Positions 18,329 to 26,758 of a stretch of 64,000 nucleotides of DNA are shown here, piece by piece. A model generated the notes under the pieces. It worked only from the letters and a program-made list of their open reading frames with translations, did not search any database and was not told where the DNA came from. The DNA is from Shewanella sp. Isolate11. Its GTDB lineage: Bacteria; Pseudomonadota; Gammaproteobacteria; Enterobacterales; Shewanellaceae. A program made the position numbers and the translations under genes. Position 1 is the stretch's first letter; the number at the start of each line of letters is the position of its first letter. The stretch spans positions 188,624 through 252,623 of the forward strand of contig NZ_JAKEVF010000001.1 of assembly GCF_022398315.1 (NCBI RefSeq). The letters run 5' to 3'.

Positions 18329-19021
18329 TCACATATCGAAACTATAGCTATAGCCAATAATCACTTTAGGATCGTCGTCTTCTAAATCGGTATCGCTCAC
18401 CATAAATGAGAAGCTACCGTACTCAGTTTCTTTATCGAGTGATACTGAATAGTCAGCGTAATTATCTTCACCAAACCACGAGGTAACCACATCACCAGTA
18501 GAGTAACCATAATGCGCCGAGATTGATAAACTGTCTGACAATGGGAAGCTTACGCCTGCATTGATATAGCTCATATCTTCATTATCTAATGGCGAGCTAG
18601 CAACGTCATCACCGGCATTGAGTATGGTAGAGTAGCTAAGGCTCAACCATTTCCAACTGACACCAACACTGACTTCACCAAAGTCTATTTCGCCGTCACT
18701 ATCAGGATAGGCGTAGTAAAGGTAGCTAACGTCGTAGCCGAAATCTTCACCGATGCTACCTGAGTAGCCACCATAAACATCGAGTTCGTATGATGTATCA
18801 TCGCCAAAGTCGACATTAGATGCCCATGTGCCTAAGTAAAAACCACTATCATGTTCGTAATCGATACCACCTTGAATTGCGGTAGCGTCACCCGTTTGGG
18901 TCACTCCGCGCCATAAGTAGTTCGAGGTTGCGCCCACATTGCCGGTTACACTAGCGCTTGCTGGCAATGCAATCATCATAGTTCCCACTAGGATGCTAAG
19001 GTTCCGAAGTGCTTGTTTCAT
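18329..19021 (-). CDS. TorF-family putative outer-membrane porin
   Basis: Protein of 230 residues with a signal peptide (hydrophobic core LSILVGTMMIALPASASV) followed by the family hallmark VTGNVGATSNYLWRGVTQTG and alternating strands rich in Tyr, Trp, Asp and Gly (GGIDYEHDSGFYLGTWASNV, YSGSIGEDFGYDVSYLYY). It ends in IIGYSYSFDM, an outer-membrane barrel-like terminus. This matches the TorF/TIGR02001 family; some members are encoded with TMAO reductase genes, but none is nearby. ATG 19021 is 6 bp after AAGGA; the ATG at 19027 is too close. Transport substrate unknown. Confidence 0.88.
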   Translation of the reverse strand: MKQALRNLSILVGTMMIALPASASVTGNVGATSNYLWRGVTQTGDATAIQGGIDYEHDSGFYLGTWASNVDFGDDTSYELDVYGGYSGSIGEDFGYDVSYLYYAYPDSDGEIDFGEVSVGVSWKWLSLSYSTILNAGDDVASSPLDNEDMSYINAGVSFPLSDSLSISAHYGYSTGDVVTSWFGEDNYADYSVSLDKETEYGSFSFMVSDTDLEDDDPKVIIGYSYSFDM

Positions 19022-19213
19022 ACTCATTCCTTTTGTTGGTATATGGGAGCAGCCTAGCGTTATTGTTTTAAGTATTGTTAGGTTGCCTTAATCTTGTAGC
19101 GAAGAGCGTGCCAATTATTTAACTTATTTCTTTCAAACACTTAACAAGTTTTGCTCGCAAGTGGATGACGCTATTGATTATAAATGAGGCAGTGGCGCAC
19201 AAATTTGGTGCAT

Positions 19214-19240
19214 AAAAAAACCTCCATATAGGAGGTTTTT
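19214..19240. terminator. Rho-independent terminator of the HU gene
   Basis: AACCTCC and GGAGGTT form a stem around ATATA with A/T-runs on both sides (minus-strand U-run of seven). It lies 20 bp past the HU stop. Confidence 0.9.
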
Positions 19241-19260
19241 CAATAGCTTAAGAGTAATGC

Positions 19261-19533
19261 TTAGTTAACGCTGTCTTTAAGCGTTTTACCAGCTTTAAAC
19301 TTAGGTACTGTCGCAGCAGGGATTTGGATCTCTTTACCTGTTTGTGGGTTACGGCCAGTACGAGCGGCACGGCTTGTTGTTTCAAAAGAACCAAAACCTA
19401 CAATAGAGATTTTCTCGCCGTTCTTCATCGCTTCCGCTACTGTTTCTTCAAAAGATTTTAATGCGCGAGCAGCTTCAGCTTTAGTGAGTTCAGCGCTTTC
19501 CGCCATTTTTGCAACAAGTTCAGTTTTATTCAT
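19261..19533 (-). CDS. HU-family nucleoid protein
   Basis: Protein of 90 residues: MNKTELVAKMAESAELTKAE, then SIVGFGSFETTSRAARTGRN and the DNA-binding arm PQTGKEIQIPAATVPKF, ending in KAGKTLKDSVN. This is the full HU/IHF fold and its length equals E. coli HU. It binds and bends DNA without strong sequence specificity and compacts the nucleoid. The arm sequence follows HU (NPQTGKEI) rather than IHF. The chosen ATG 19533 begins the conserved sequence; upstream in-frame codons to 19572 belong to the leader. It is monocistronic. Which HU paralogue it is cannot be settled here. Confidence 0.95.
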   Translation of the reverse strand: MNKTELVAKMAESAELTKAEAARALKSFEETVAEAMKNGEKISIVGFGSFETTSRAARTGRNPQTGKEIQIPAATVPKFKAGKTLKDSVN

Positions 19534-19819
19534 TTGGATAGTCTCTTCTTTCCGTAGATTAGGTATTACCAATTACATTAGATACTTGCAATTGCTGAAC
19601 TAAACATGCCACAAGCATTTCGATAATGAAAGTGGTTTTATGCCGATAAACGCTGGATTTAGCCAATTTTTACAAAAATGTTAAATTTTTAGCGTAAATA
19701 GTTTCGTTTTTGTGCACTAAAGCTGAAAACCGCGCCCTAGCTAGGCTAGCGGTCAATTGGGTTTAAGAAGCTCTGATTCGGTTTCTATAGCAGGTTAACT
19801 AAGGCTAATCTTGAAGGGA

Positions 19820-20218
19820 TTAAGCCTGTTTAACTTCAGATGAACTGAGATAGTGCTTAGTTGATGGTCGAAATGCCACCCACCACTGAAACAGCATGAA
19901 CACAATAACGACGATGCTGATAACAGACATAGGAATATTGCGCCCAAACAGTACCACTTTGACGTCTTCTGGGGTGATTTGATAAGCGATAATGCCAGTG
20001 GCTCCCAGCGCGACAAAACCCAAGGTTTGGATGGCGATGTAGATTTTAAGCACCAAATTAGCCCATGGGGTACGCCAGAGAATCCCTATCAAAACAGGAA
20101 TAACCCCTGCAGTAAATAGGTCGAGGTTATGAGTCTCTAATGTACGCAATACAGCCAGTATGGCGATAATAAAGTACAAACAGATAAGCAGTAATAGTGC
20201 TGGTTGAGGTCGAGTCAT
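19820..20218 (-). CDS. Small inner-membrane protein, four helices, unknown
   Basis: Protein of 132 residues with about four hydrophobic segments: ALLLLICLYFIIAILAVL, LFTAGVIPVLIGILW, YIAIQTLGFVALGATGIIAY and ISIVVIVFMLFQWWVAF. The short loops and the soluble tail (STKHYLSSSEVKQA) contain no recognisable motif. ATG 20218 is the first codon. It is monocistronic, divergent from the DUF4240 gene. I do not recognise the family. Confidence 0.7.
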   Translation of the reverse strand: MTRPQPALLLLICLYFIIAILAVLRTLETHNLDLFTAGVIPVLIGILWRTPWANLVLKIYIAIQTLGFVALGATGIIAYQITPEDVKVVLFGRNIPMSVISIVVIVFMLFQWWVAFRPSTKHYLSSSEVKQA

Positions 20219-20462
20219 AATGCAAATTGGTTCATTTCTTAAATTGACGTTTTAGTTGGCTGGCATGTTTCGGTATACGTGCCAAACATGTCGTAAAAAT
20301 TGTCAGCGAGTGTAGAAAAAACCACTCTAATAGTCCAATGGTTTACCGAGTCGTTTTGCCATAGTGTTTCAGCTCCCCAGTGCATATTCCAGTCAGTTAA
20401 TTACCTTAGGCGTGAATTGCGTTAATATAAGCCATCATTTTAGCTCAATAGATTTTTCTGCA

Positions 20463-21026
20463 ATGACACAAGCATCGACACCTAGCCAACACGAGAAGCC
20501 GACTCAAATACAAGCACTAACTGAAGAGCAATTTTGGCAATTGGTCACACGCAGCTCATTGGAACAAGATCAGCACAGTTTGGCCGAGAATTTGAAGTCT
20601 AAGCTGGATGCCTTGACCAATGATGAGCTTGCCGCCTTCGATAAGTTGTTTTCGCAAAAGATGCGCCTATGTTATCAATGGTCATTGTGGGGGGCGGCAT
20701 ATATTGTCACTGGTTGTGATAGCGAGTATGAATTTGCCGAGTTTCGTTGTTTCTTGATCTCTTTAGGTCAGGAATGGTTCGAGAAGGTGTTAGCCGAACC
20801 CGATGTTTTGGGCTTGTTGCCGCAATGGCCTGAGAAAGATGGTTATGCATATCCCTTTGTCGATGAATATGATCTGATCGCTGGGCAGATATTTGAACTG
20901 CGAACCAATGAGGAGTTGCCATTTGTGCCATCCGGTCGAGCTACGCCACAAGGTAAACAATTCTCTAATAAGAAGAAACAGCTAAAGGCGACTTACCCGA
21001 AGCTATTCCAGCGTTTTCCGTTTTAA
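20463..21026 (+). CDS. DUF4240-domain protein
   Basis: Cytosolic protein of 187 residues. The DUF4240 pattern is clear: LTEEQFWQLVTRS at the start, then LWGAAYIVTGCDSEYEFAEF and RCFLISLGQEWFEKVL, followed by a Tyr-rich acidic stretch. The domain occurs widely in bacteria without known biochemical activity. ATG 20463 begins the family-like N terminus; the frame is open upstream to 20364 but that part is not conserved-looking. The ribosome site is weak. The C terminus is very basic (SNKKKQLKATYPKLFQRF). Confidence 0.8.
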   Translation: MTQASTPSQHEKPTQIQALTEEQFWQLVTRSSLEQDQHSLAENLKSKLDALTNDELAAFDKLFSQKMRLCYQWSLWGAAYIVTGCDSEYEFAEFRCFLISLGQEWFEKVLAEPDVLGLLPQWPEKDGYAYPFVDEYDLIAGQIFELRTNEELPFVPSGRATPQGKQFSNKKKQLKATYPKLFQRFPF

Positions 21027-21070
21027 AAATGAAATATATAGTAGATTCAGCATTTTAGTGCAGCATCGGG

Positions 21071-21376
21071 TTAATTATTTTGCATGGTCTCACATTGGAA
21101 GCCCTGGCGGCTGGAATCAAACCAGCAGCTTAGGCCACACTCCCAAACTACATCGCCCAGCTCATGAGCTTGCTGCTCGGCGAACGCTTTGCAGCTGGGG
21201 TAATCGTTAAAATCATCGGTTTTCTTATATGCGCCAGAAGCGTAGCCATTGGCATAGACGAAGGCTGACCAAGTTTCTGGCTGATCACTAGCTTGCTGTT
21301 GATTAATGCTAAATAGTGCAAGCCCTGCGGCGACAAACAGTAACAGGGTAAAAACGAGCGGGAGATACTTTTTCAT
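21071..21376 (-). CDS. Small membrane-anchored cysteine-containing protein
   Basis: Protein of 101 residues. One N-terminal hydrophobic segment (YLPLVFTLLLFVAAGLALF) is either a signal peptide or an anchor; the rest should be periplasmic. Four cysteines (SCKAF, WECGLSCWF, QCETM) could make two disulfides. ATG 21376 begins MKKYLP, a typical signal N-region; an in-frame ATG at 21397 is less likely. It is convergent with the DUF4240 gene with a 44-bp gap. Family not recognised. Confidence 0.68.
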   Translation of the reverse strand: MKKYLPLVFTLLLFVAAGLALFSINQQQASDQPETWSAFVYANGYASGAYKKTDDFNDYPSCKAFAEQQAHELGDVVWECGLSCWFDSSRQGFQCETMQNN

Positions 21377-21706
21377 AGTGATCTTATATAGCGCCATTTG
21401 ATAGCACTATACTTTAGATTAATCGCTAACCGATACAAAGTGATACTGATAGTTATGGATTAACTTTATCGCTAATTTTGTCGCTCATCATCGCGATTTG
21501 ATTTAGATTTTTGCGATAGTTTTTGATGACTTACCCCCTTAGTTGCATATTATTCAGTGGCAGAAGCGATGATGCGAGAGGGGGAACACTGTTTGACTGA
21601 TTATTTCGGCATTTTTTATCGTTTTGCATTTAGCCGATATTCAGGTTAGTTTTTGTACCCTAGCATGCTAATGGCTGAATTTGTTAGCCAAATTCCGGAG
21701 GCGAAT
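21377..21706. other. Intergenic region, no gene seen
   Basis: About 330 bp between two divergent start codons. It is AT-rich with several GATA/TATC-like words but no convincing dyad, terminator or small gene. It presumably carries both promoters. Confidence 0.5.
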
Positions 21707-22231
21707 ATGAAGCTTAAAGTGCTGATGATGGCGGCAGTGTTGCTGTCTTTGAATGTTTGTGCTGAAGAAGTTACCCCCGATCCAGTCACCCAAGAGGGGA
21801 TGGTTAACATTACTTGGCAAGGTGTAGATAAATATCGAGATATTAAAGCCGTTAGCGAGATTCAGTCCCGTTATGAGCAGCGCGTCTTCGATGTAATCAC
21901 TAAGCAGCTTAACAAGTCGGTTAGCAAAGTGTTTAAGGCTAATCAGACACTGAAAATGCAAGTCACCGATGTGGATTTAGCCGGTGACGTCAGACCTACT
22001 TTTGGTGCAACCGCAAGTCATGATATTCGTCTGATCACCGATCTGTATCCACCGCGTTTGACCTTTAGTTATCAGGTACTTGAAGATGAAAAAGTGATCA
22101 TGGTTGGCGATGAAAAGCTAAAAGATATGGGCTTTTTACAAACAACCGGTGTGACCAGTAATCAGCCGTTACGTTATGAAGCCAAGATGTTAGATGAGTG
22201 GGTGAAGAAGAAAATCGCACCACAACTTTAA
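21707..22231 (+). CDS. DUF3016-domain periplasmic protein
   Basis: Protein of 174 residues with a signal peptide (MKLKVLMMAAVLLSLNVCAE). The mature sequence, with VNITWQGVDKYRDIKA, KQLNKSVSKVFKANQTLKM, VTDVDLAGDVRP and the polar end LDEWVKKKI, matches the DUF3016 family common in Shewanella and Vibrio. The family is uncharacterised. ATG 21707 is preceded by CCGGAGG. A strong terminator follows 50 bp after the stop, so it is monocistronic. Confidence 0.85.
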   Translation: MKLKVLMMAAVLLSLNVCAEEVTPDPVTQEGMVNITWQGVDKYRDIKAVSEIQSRYEQRVFDVITKQLNKSVSKVFKANQTLKMQVTDVDLAGDVRPTFGATASHDIRLITDLYPPRLTFSYQVLEDEKVIMVGDEKLKDMGFLQTTGVTSNQPLRYEAKMLDEWVKKKIAPQL

Positions 22232-22284
22232 GTTATTTTATAGGCCGGGTAGCCGAGAGGTTACCCGTCACTCAGATGTTGAAG

Positions 22285-22323
22285 CAGGCTAAAAGCGTTA
22301 ACGGCGGTTTTAGCCTGTTTTTT
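22285..22323 (+). terminator. Rho-independent terminator of the DUF3016 gene
   Basis: CAGGCTAAAA and TTTTAGCCTG form a perfect 10-bp stem with a 13-base loop, followed by a T-run. Confidence 0.92.
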
Positions 22324-22512
22324 ATGCCTCGAGTTGCATTGTGGCAATATTAAAAATTAAGTTGGATCAGACCGTAATGGCTACTTGTTCTATTATCCTG
22401 TTGAACCCTAGGTTAATATCAAAGTTTGTCATCTTGGTTCATTACGCTGAACAATGGCAGCGATTTTATGACCAATAGATGACAGCATTATGGCGTCTTC
22501 AGACCAAAATCA

Positions 22513-22824
22513 TTATTTGGTCTGTGACTTGAAGGTTTGCAAGGTTTGCAGCAATACGCCAAGCTTACGCACTAACTTTTCTAGTGCTGGCGCTAGGGCT
22601 TCACCTTCGCTGGGAAGTTGAGTCATCTCTTGGGCAAGTTCTTGTACATAAGGACTAAAACGATTGCTACGGGCATCGAAACCCTCTTCTTGTGTGAAGA
22701 TAGTACTAAACTTACCGTGACCTGCCTTCTTGAGTTCGTCGAGCTTATTGTCGGCATCGATAGCCTGGCGATAAGCAAGTTGCAGGGTTTCTTTCAATTG
22801 TTGCGTCAGTTGCGAATGTGGCAT
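22513..22824 (-). CDS. Small helical protein, unknown family
   Basis: Protein of 103 residues, charged and almost entirely helical: MPHSQLTQQLKETLQLAYRQ, DADNKLDELKKAGHGKFSTI, FSPYVQELAQEMTQLP and KLVRKLGVLLQTLQTFKSQ. No signal peptide, no membrane segment, no cysteines. ATG 22824 was chosen because the N terminus is then a continuous helix; the frame opens at 22839. It is divergent from the TraB/GumN gene with a 48-bp gap. It could be a primosomal or regulatory small protein, but I do not recognise it. Confidence 0.65.
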   Translation of the reverse strand: MPHSQLTQQLKETLQLAYRQAIDADNKLDELKKAGHGKFSTIFTQEEGFDARSNRFSPYVQELAQEMTQLPSEGEALAPALEKLVRKLGVLLQTLQTFKSQTK

Positions 22825-22872
22825 AACTGGCTCGATCATAAAAATTTAGGCAAATTATAAGGGGCTAGGCTG

Positions 22873-23772
22873 ATGGCAACAAGTCGGCATTTCAGTTTAC
22901 TGGTATTGATTGGCTTACTGAGCCTGTTTGCGATCACCAAGGTGATGGCTGCAGTAAGTGATAAACCGCCATTTTATAAGATAAGTTATCAAGGGAAGAG
23001 TGCCTACCTATTGGGCTCAATTCATGTGGGCAGCGAAGATTTTTATCCCATGGCACCACAAATTGAAACCGCCTTCGATAATGCCTCGGCCTTGGTCATT
23101 GAAGCGGATATTGAAAATGCAGATGTAGGCAAATTGATCAACCGCTATGGCAAAACACCTATTGCTAAGACTGAAGCCCAAGATCAGCTCACGGCCAAAC
23201 GCTTGGAAGGCTATTGCCAAAATAACATTACCGTCTGTAACGCCTTAGCAGGTTATTCACCTTGGCTACAAGCAACCCAATTAAGCGTGATGCGTTTTGG
23301 ACTGCTGGGTTATCAGCCACATTGGGGAGTCGATCAGGTGTTGATTGGCAAAAACCGTTCAAGGCCGATAATTGAGTTAGAGAACGCCGAGTTTCAATTT
23401 CAATTACTCTCTTCTTTCGGCGGTGAAGATCAATGGGACATGGTGTTAGAGGCGATTGAAGTCTCCGACGAGGAGATGATGGCGCTAATCAACGCATGGC
23501 GCAGTGGTGACGAAGTCGCTATCGATCAGTTGATGGTAGGACAATTACAGCACGGTGATGATATTGAGATGCTCGATAAAATACTCTGGCAACGTAATAT
23601 CGATATGAGCCATAAGATTGCTAAGTTAATGACTAAGCAAGACTCTGACGAGCCCTTATTTATCGTGGTTGGCGCCGGACATGTGGTTGGCGATAAAGGG
23701 ATCCCGATTAAAATGAAATCCCTCTACCAAGCCAGCATTCAAAATTGTTGGCAGCAAAAGTGTGTTGATTAA
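22873..23772 (+). CDS. TraB/GumN-family protein
   Basis: Protein of 299 residues. After a signal peptide or anchor (LLVLIGLLSLFAITKVMA) comes the family's first motif YLLGSIHVGSEDFYPM, and near the C terminus the last motif FIVVGAGHVVGDKGI. These two GS.H and GAGH motifs mark the TraB/GumN/PrgY fold, related to EreA/ChaN-like and Tiki proteases with proposed metal-dependent peptidase activity. Location is probably periplasmic. Two cysteine pairs (YCQNNITVC, CWQQKC) suggest disulfides. ATG 22873 is preceded by AAGGGG. Biological role unknown. Confidence 0.9.
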   Translation: MATSRHFSLLVLIGLLSLFAITKVMAAVSDKPPFYKISYQGKSAYLLGSIHVGSEDFYPMAPQIETAFDNASALVIEADIENADVGKLINRYGKTPIAKTEAQDQLTAKRLEGYCQNNITVCNALAGYSPWLQATQLSVMRFGLLGYQPHWGVDQVLIGKNRSRPIIELENAEFQFQLLSSFGGEDQWDMVLEAIEVSDEEMMALINAWRSGDEVAIDQLMVGQLQHGDDIEMLDKILWQRNIDMSHKIAKLMTKQDSDEPLFIVVGAGHVVGDKGIPIKMKSLYQASIQNCWQQKCVD

Positions 23773-23808
23773 GCCACTTTTGAGGGCTGCACTAGTACAA
23801 TTCTATAT

Positions 23809-24594
23809 TTAACTGTCACACCAACGGCAGATAAAATGCACATATCGCCCGAGTCCAATATAGGCTGGATGCTGAGAATACTGCAGTTCCATCGCGATCA
23901 ACTGCTGAAAGTCTGAGTTTGGTGGCTGGTGGGTTTTAAGGTAATCATGGATCACCCTGACGCCGGACTGACTCACTAAGACCATCTGCCATTCATTCAG
24001 CCAGTGTCTAACTTCATCGATATACAATGGATGAGTTGGGGTCAGACCGACTTTCTTTTTTACCTTGAAATCGGCGGCCACATAATCGAAGTTTCCCGAG
24101 ATCAAACTGTGAAAACGCATCGCTTCTTTGTTATAGAACATTAAAGAAAACAGCCCATTGGGCTTGACGAGTTGCGTTAGCTGCGCCAATGTGGTTTTAG
24201 CATCTGTGAGCCACTCAGCGACCGCATGACATAACACGATATCGTATTGGCCATGTTCTGTTGGATTCAGAGCCTGGATCGGCGCATGAAGTAGCTCAAT
24301 ATCCAGTTGGGTTTGATGTTCGTTTTGATAAGTTTCAATTTGGTGTTTTGCCAGTGCTAACATCTCGCTTGAGATATCGCACAAGGTCACACTATGCCCC
24401 AACTTAGCTAGCTTTTGGCTGAAAAAACCAAAGCCACCGCCAGCATCTAAAATCCGTAGTTTGCTGTCGCCAAATTGAGTTAAAACTTGGCTCAGGTCGC
24501 GCCAAATCACGACGGCGCGCACTTCACCCTTAGGGGTGCCGTAAATGTTTTTGGCAAACTTGCCTGCCAGTTGATCAAAGTTTTTGTCTTGCAC
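23809..24594 (-). CDS. cmoM: tRNA 5-carboxymethoxyuridine methyltransferase CmoM
   Basis: Cytosolic S-adenosylmethionine-dependent methyltransferase of 261 residues. Motif I is ILDAGGGFGFFSQKLAKLGH and the acidic ribose contact follows in VTLCDISSEM. Family-specific stretches include FAKNIYGTPKGEVRA, LFSLMFYNKEAMRFHSLI, GNFDYV and YIGLGRYVHFI, matching E. coli CmoM, which methylates cmo5U34 to mcmo5U in tRNAs. The frame opens at 24669, but the E. coli protein begins MQDRNFD, which aligns with GTG 24594 (VQDKNFD). It is divergent from the MaoC-like gene. Confidence 0.92.
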   Translation of the reverse strand: MQDKNFDQLAGKFAKNIYGTPKGEVRAVVIWRDLSQVLTQFGDSKLRILDAGGGFGFFSQKLAKLGHSVTLCDISSEMLALAKHQIETYQNEHQTQLDIELLHAPIQALNPTEHGQYDIVLCHAVAEWLTDAKTTLAQLTQLVKPNGLFSLMFYNKEAMRFHSLISGNFDYVAADFKVKKKVGLTPTHPLYIDEVRHWLNEWQMVLVSQSGVRVIHDYLKTHQPPNSDFQQLIAMELQYSQHPAYIGLGRYVHFICRWCDS

Positions 24595-24767
24595 TGATGT
24601 TGCTCTAATGACAGTGGATCGGAGATAAATTCGATGGGCTATTTTGCCACAGGGAGGTTGGGTTCGCATCTGCCAGGGTAAGATTTCGGTATCAAAAGCG
24701 ATTTTTGAGGTATACTTGGACGCTTGCCATTTTTTAGATTCGTTAAATATTGAAGGGTTTAGTTAGC

Positions 24768-25640
24768 GTGAATAAAGAAATTTGTGTTGAATTGAAGGCG
24801 ATGCCGTCTCTGTTATCGCTTTACCGCAAGATTTTTTTTGGTCGTAAACCCGGGTGGGATCAACAACCATTGCCGCATATTCGTGTGTCTTGTCCTAACG
24901 TGAGTGTTAGCGGTGAAAATGTGCAGCAATATGCCAATGTGTGTGGTTTTGATTTCAATGGCAAGGTGTTACCTATCACCTATCTTTATGTGTTGGCGTT
25001 TCGCCTGCACGCTACCATCTTTACCCATCAGGCGGTCACTTTTCCGCTGCTTGGGATGATTCATCTAAAGAACAGCATCAGCCAATATCGTCAGGTCACA
25101 GTGAATGACAGCTTTAATATTGAATGTGAATTAACCAGCAGTCAGACCACAGATTCGGGCTTAGAGTTTGAATTGGTCTCAAAGGCATTTGTGGGTGATG
25201 AGTTAGTGTGGGAATCGCTATCGACTTACCTTTATCGTATCGAAAGTGCTGGTCGTCGTGTTCGTCCACCTAAAGCCAGTACCATGGAATGGAACGAGCC
25301 TGCAATTTGGGAACTTAGTGAAGATTTAGGCCGACGTTATGCAAAGGCTTCGGGTGATTATAACCTGATCCACTTGCATCCCGTGTTGTCTAAGCGTTTT
25401 GGTTTCGATCGAGTGTTGGCCCATGGAATGTGGTCAAAAGCACGCAGTATTGCCGAGTTGATGCCTAATATTGGCGACAAACCTTGTACTGTGGAAGTGG
25501 CCTTTAAACTGCCGTTATTAATGCCAGCGCAAGTAAGTTTCGGTATTGATGCCGCCCAAGAGTCGGGTTTGGCATTTGAGCTAAGAGATATCAAGGGGCG
25601 TCGACCTCATTTAACTGGCAGCGTTAAATTTCACGACTAG
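24768..25640 (+). CDS. MaoC-like acyl dehydratase
   Basis: Protein of 290 residues, probably a double hot-dog protein. The C-terminal half carries the hydratase-2 type catalytic segment YAKASGDYNLIHLHPVLSKR followed by FDRVLAHGMWSKARSIAEL, with the Asp-x-x-x-x-x-His pattern of MaoC-like enzymes. The N-terminal half (residues 30-150) is a second, degenerate hot-dog. Substrate may be a 2-enoyl-CoA or acyl-ACP. GTG 24768 has AAGGG about 10 bp upstream; the TTG at 24750 overlaps that site. It is monocistronic with a clear terminator. Confidence 0.85.
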   Translation: MNKEICVELKAMPSLLSLYRKIFFGRKPGWDQQPLPHIRVSCPNVSVSGENVQQYANVCGFDFNGKVLPITYLYVLAFRLHATIFTHQAVTFPLLGMIHLKNSISQYRQVTVNDSFNIECELTSSQTTDSGLEFELVSKAFVGDELVWESLSTYLYRIESAGRRVRPPKASTMEWNEPAIWELSEDLGRRYAKASGDYNLIHLHPVLSKRFGFDRVLAHGMWSKARSIAELMPNIGDKPCTVEVAFKLPLLMPAQVSFGIDAAQESGLAFELRDIKGRRPHLTGSVKFHD

Positions 25641-25678
25641 TCTCTGTCGATAAAACAGCGATGAAGCAGCGATAAAAC

Positions 25679-25703
25679 AGCCAGCAATTATGCTGGCTTT
25701 TTT
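25679..25703 (+). terminator. Rho-independent terminator of the MaoC-like gene
   Basis: AGCCAGCA and TGCTGGCT form a perfect 8-bp stem around ATTA, followed by T5. It may also serve the convergent ydhF gene. Confidence 0.93.
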
Positions 25704-25733
25704 GTGGGTGATGCCTGTTGCTCATTTAATGCA

Positions 25734-26624
25734 TTAGGCAACACTGTGGCCATTGGCAGCCTGTAGAATACTAAACCATTGCTGCCGGTCTAATTGGAGT
25801 TGTTGCGATGCAACCGCGGCGCTGATCCTATCTAACTGGCCACTGCCGATAATGGGTTTGGGCTGACAGGGCAAGGCTCGCACCCAAGCGTAGATAACTT
25901 GGCTGATATCCTTGATGCCGTGCTGCGTAGCAATTTCATTTAACGTATGGCGCAGGCGGACTAGTTTGTCTGAATTGCCGCTAAAAATGTCACCGCCACC
26001 TAGACAAGACCAGGCCATAGGTGAGCAGCGATATTGCTGACACTGATCTAGGCTGCCATCATTAAGGCTAGCTAACTGCATAGGAGATATTTCGAGTTGA
26101 TTGGTCACCAGAGGCTGATCCAGACGAGATTGTAATAGCTCGAACTGGCTGGGACTGAAGTTTGATACCCCAAAATGCTTCACCTTACCGGTTTGATACA
26201 ACTGCTCGAAGGCGCGGGCGACTTCATCGGCATTCATCAAAGGATCCGGGCGATGGATAAGTAGCAGATCGATACAATCGATATTCAATGCTTTAAGTGA
26301 GTTTTCAGCGCTGTGAATGATGTGCTCATAACTAGCATCATAATGGTTTACATAGCGTGCGGGTGTCGAGGCAAATGCGGGTTTGATGCCACATTTAGTG
26401 ACGATTTGCATCTGCTCTCGCAGCGAAGGAGCCAAGTTTAATGCCTTACCGAACAACGTTTCACATTGATATTCACCATAGATATCGGCGTGATCCATGC
26501 TAGTGACCCCTAACTCGAGATAATGTTCAATCAAGCCTAAGGTTTGTTGGGCAGTTTGTTGCCAACTTGCGAGACGCCAAAAGCCGGCGATAAAAGGTGA
26601 AAGCGTCAAGGCTTTAGGGCTCAT
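25734..26624 (-). CDS. ydhF: Aldo/keto reductase YdhF
   Basis: Cytosolic NADPH-dependent oxidoreductase of 296 residues, very close to E. coli YdhF over its length. Catalytic tetrad elements: Asp and Tyr in SMDHADIYGEYQCETLFG, Lys in QIVTKCGIKPA, His in CIDLLLIHRPDPLM. The cofactor end motif is PIIGSGQLDRISAAV. Physiological substrate unknown. ATG 26624 has GGAG 7-10 bp upstream. The open frame continues to 26894, but that extension is antisense to the end of the MscS gene and is rejected. Confidence 0.94.
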   Translation of the reverse strand: MSPKALTLSPFIAGFWRLASWQQTAQQTLGLIEHYLELGVTSMDHADIYGEYQCETLFGKALNLAPSLREQMQIVTKCGIKPAFASTPARYVNHYDASYEHIIHSAENSLKALNIDCIDLLLIHRPDPLMNADEVARAFEQLYQTGKVKHFGVSNFSPSQFELLQSRLDQPLVTNQLEISPMQLASLNDGSLDQCQQYRCSPMAWSCLGGGDIFSGNSDKLVRLRHTLNEIATQHGIKDISQVIYAWVRALPCQPKPIIGSGQLDRISAAVASQQLQLDRQQWFSILQAANGHSVA

Positions 26625-26725
26625 TTTAGGCTCCAGAAAAGGGCGATAAATAATGCAGTATGGTGGCAGTTTGTGTGAGAAGTGCCAAGCGTTACTGATT
26701 TTATAATGAGTAATAACTAAAAGTG

Positions 26726-26749
26726 ACAAGGGGCGATAACGCCCCTTGT
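26726..26749 (-). terminator. Hairpin terminator of the MscS-family gene
   Basis: ACAAGGGGCG and CGCCCCTTGT form a perfect 10-bp stem around ATAA, 10 bp beyond the MscS stop. On the minus strand it is followed by CACTTTTAG, a modest U-run. Confidence 0.75.
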
Positions 26750-26758
26750 GGTTTAACC

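Noticed and set aside
22240..22270. tRNA-like or riboswitch-like hairpin CGGGTA/TTACCCG
   Set aside because: A single short stem without cloverleaf or known aptamer features.
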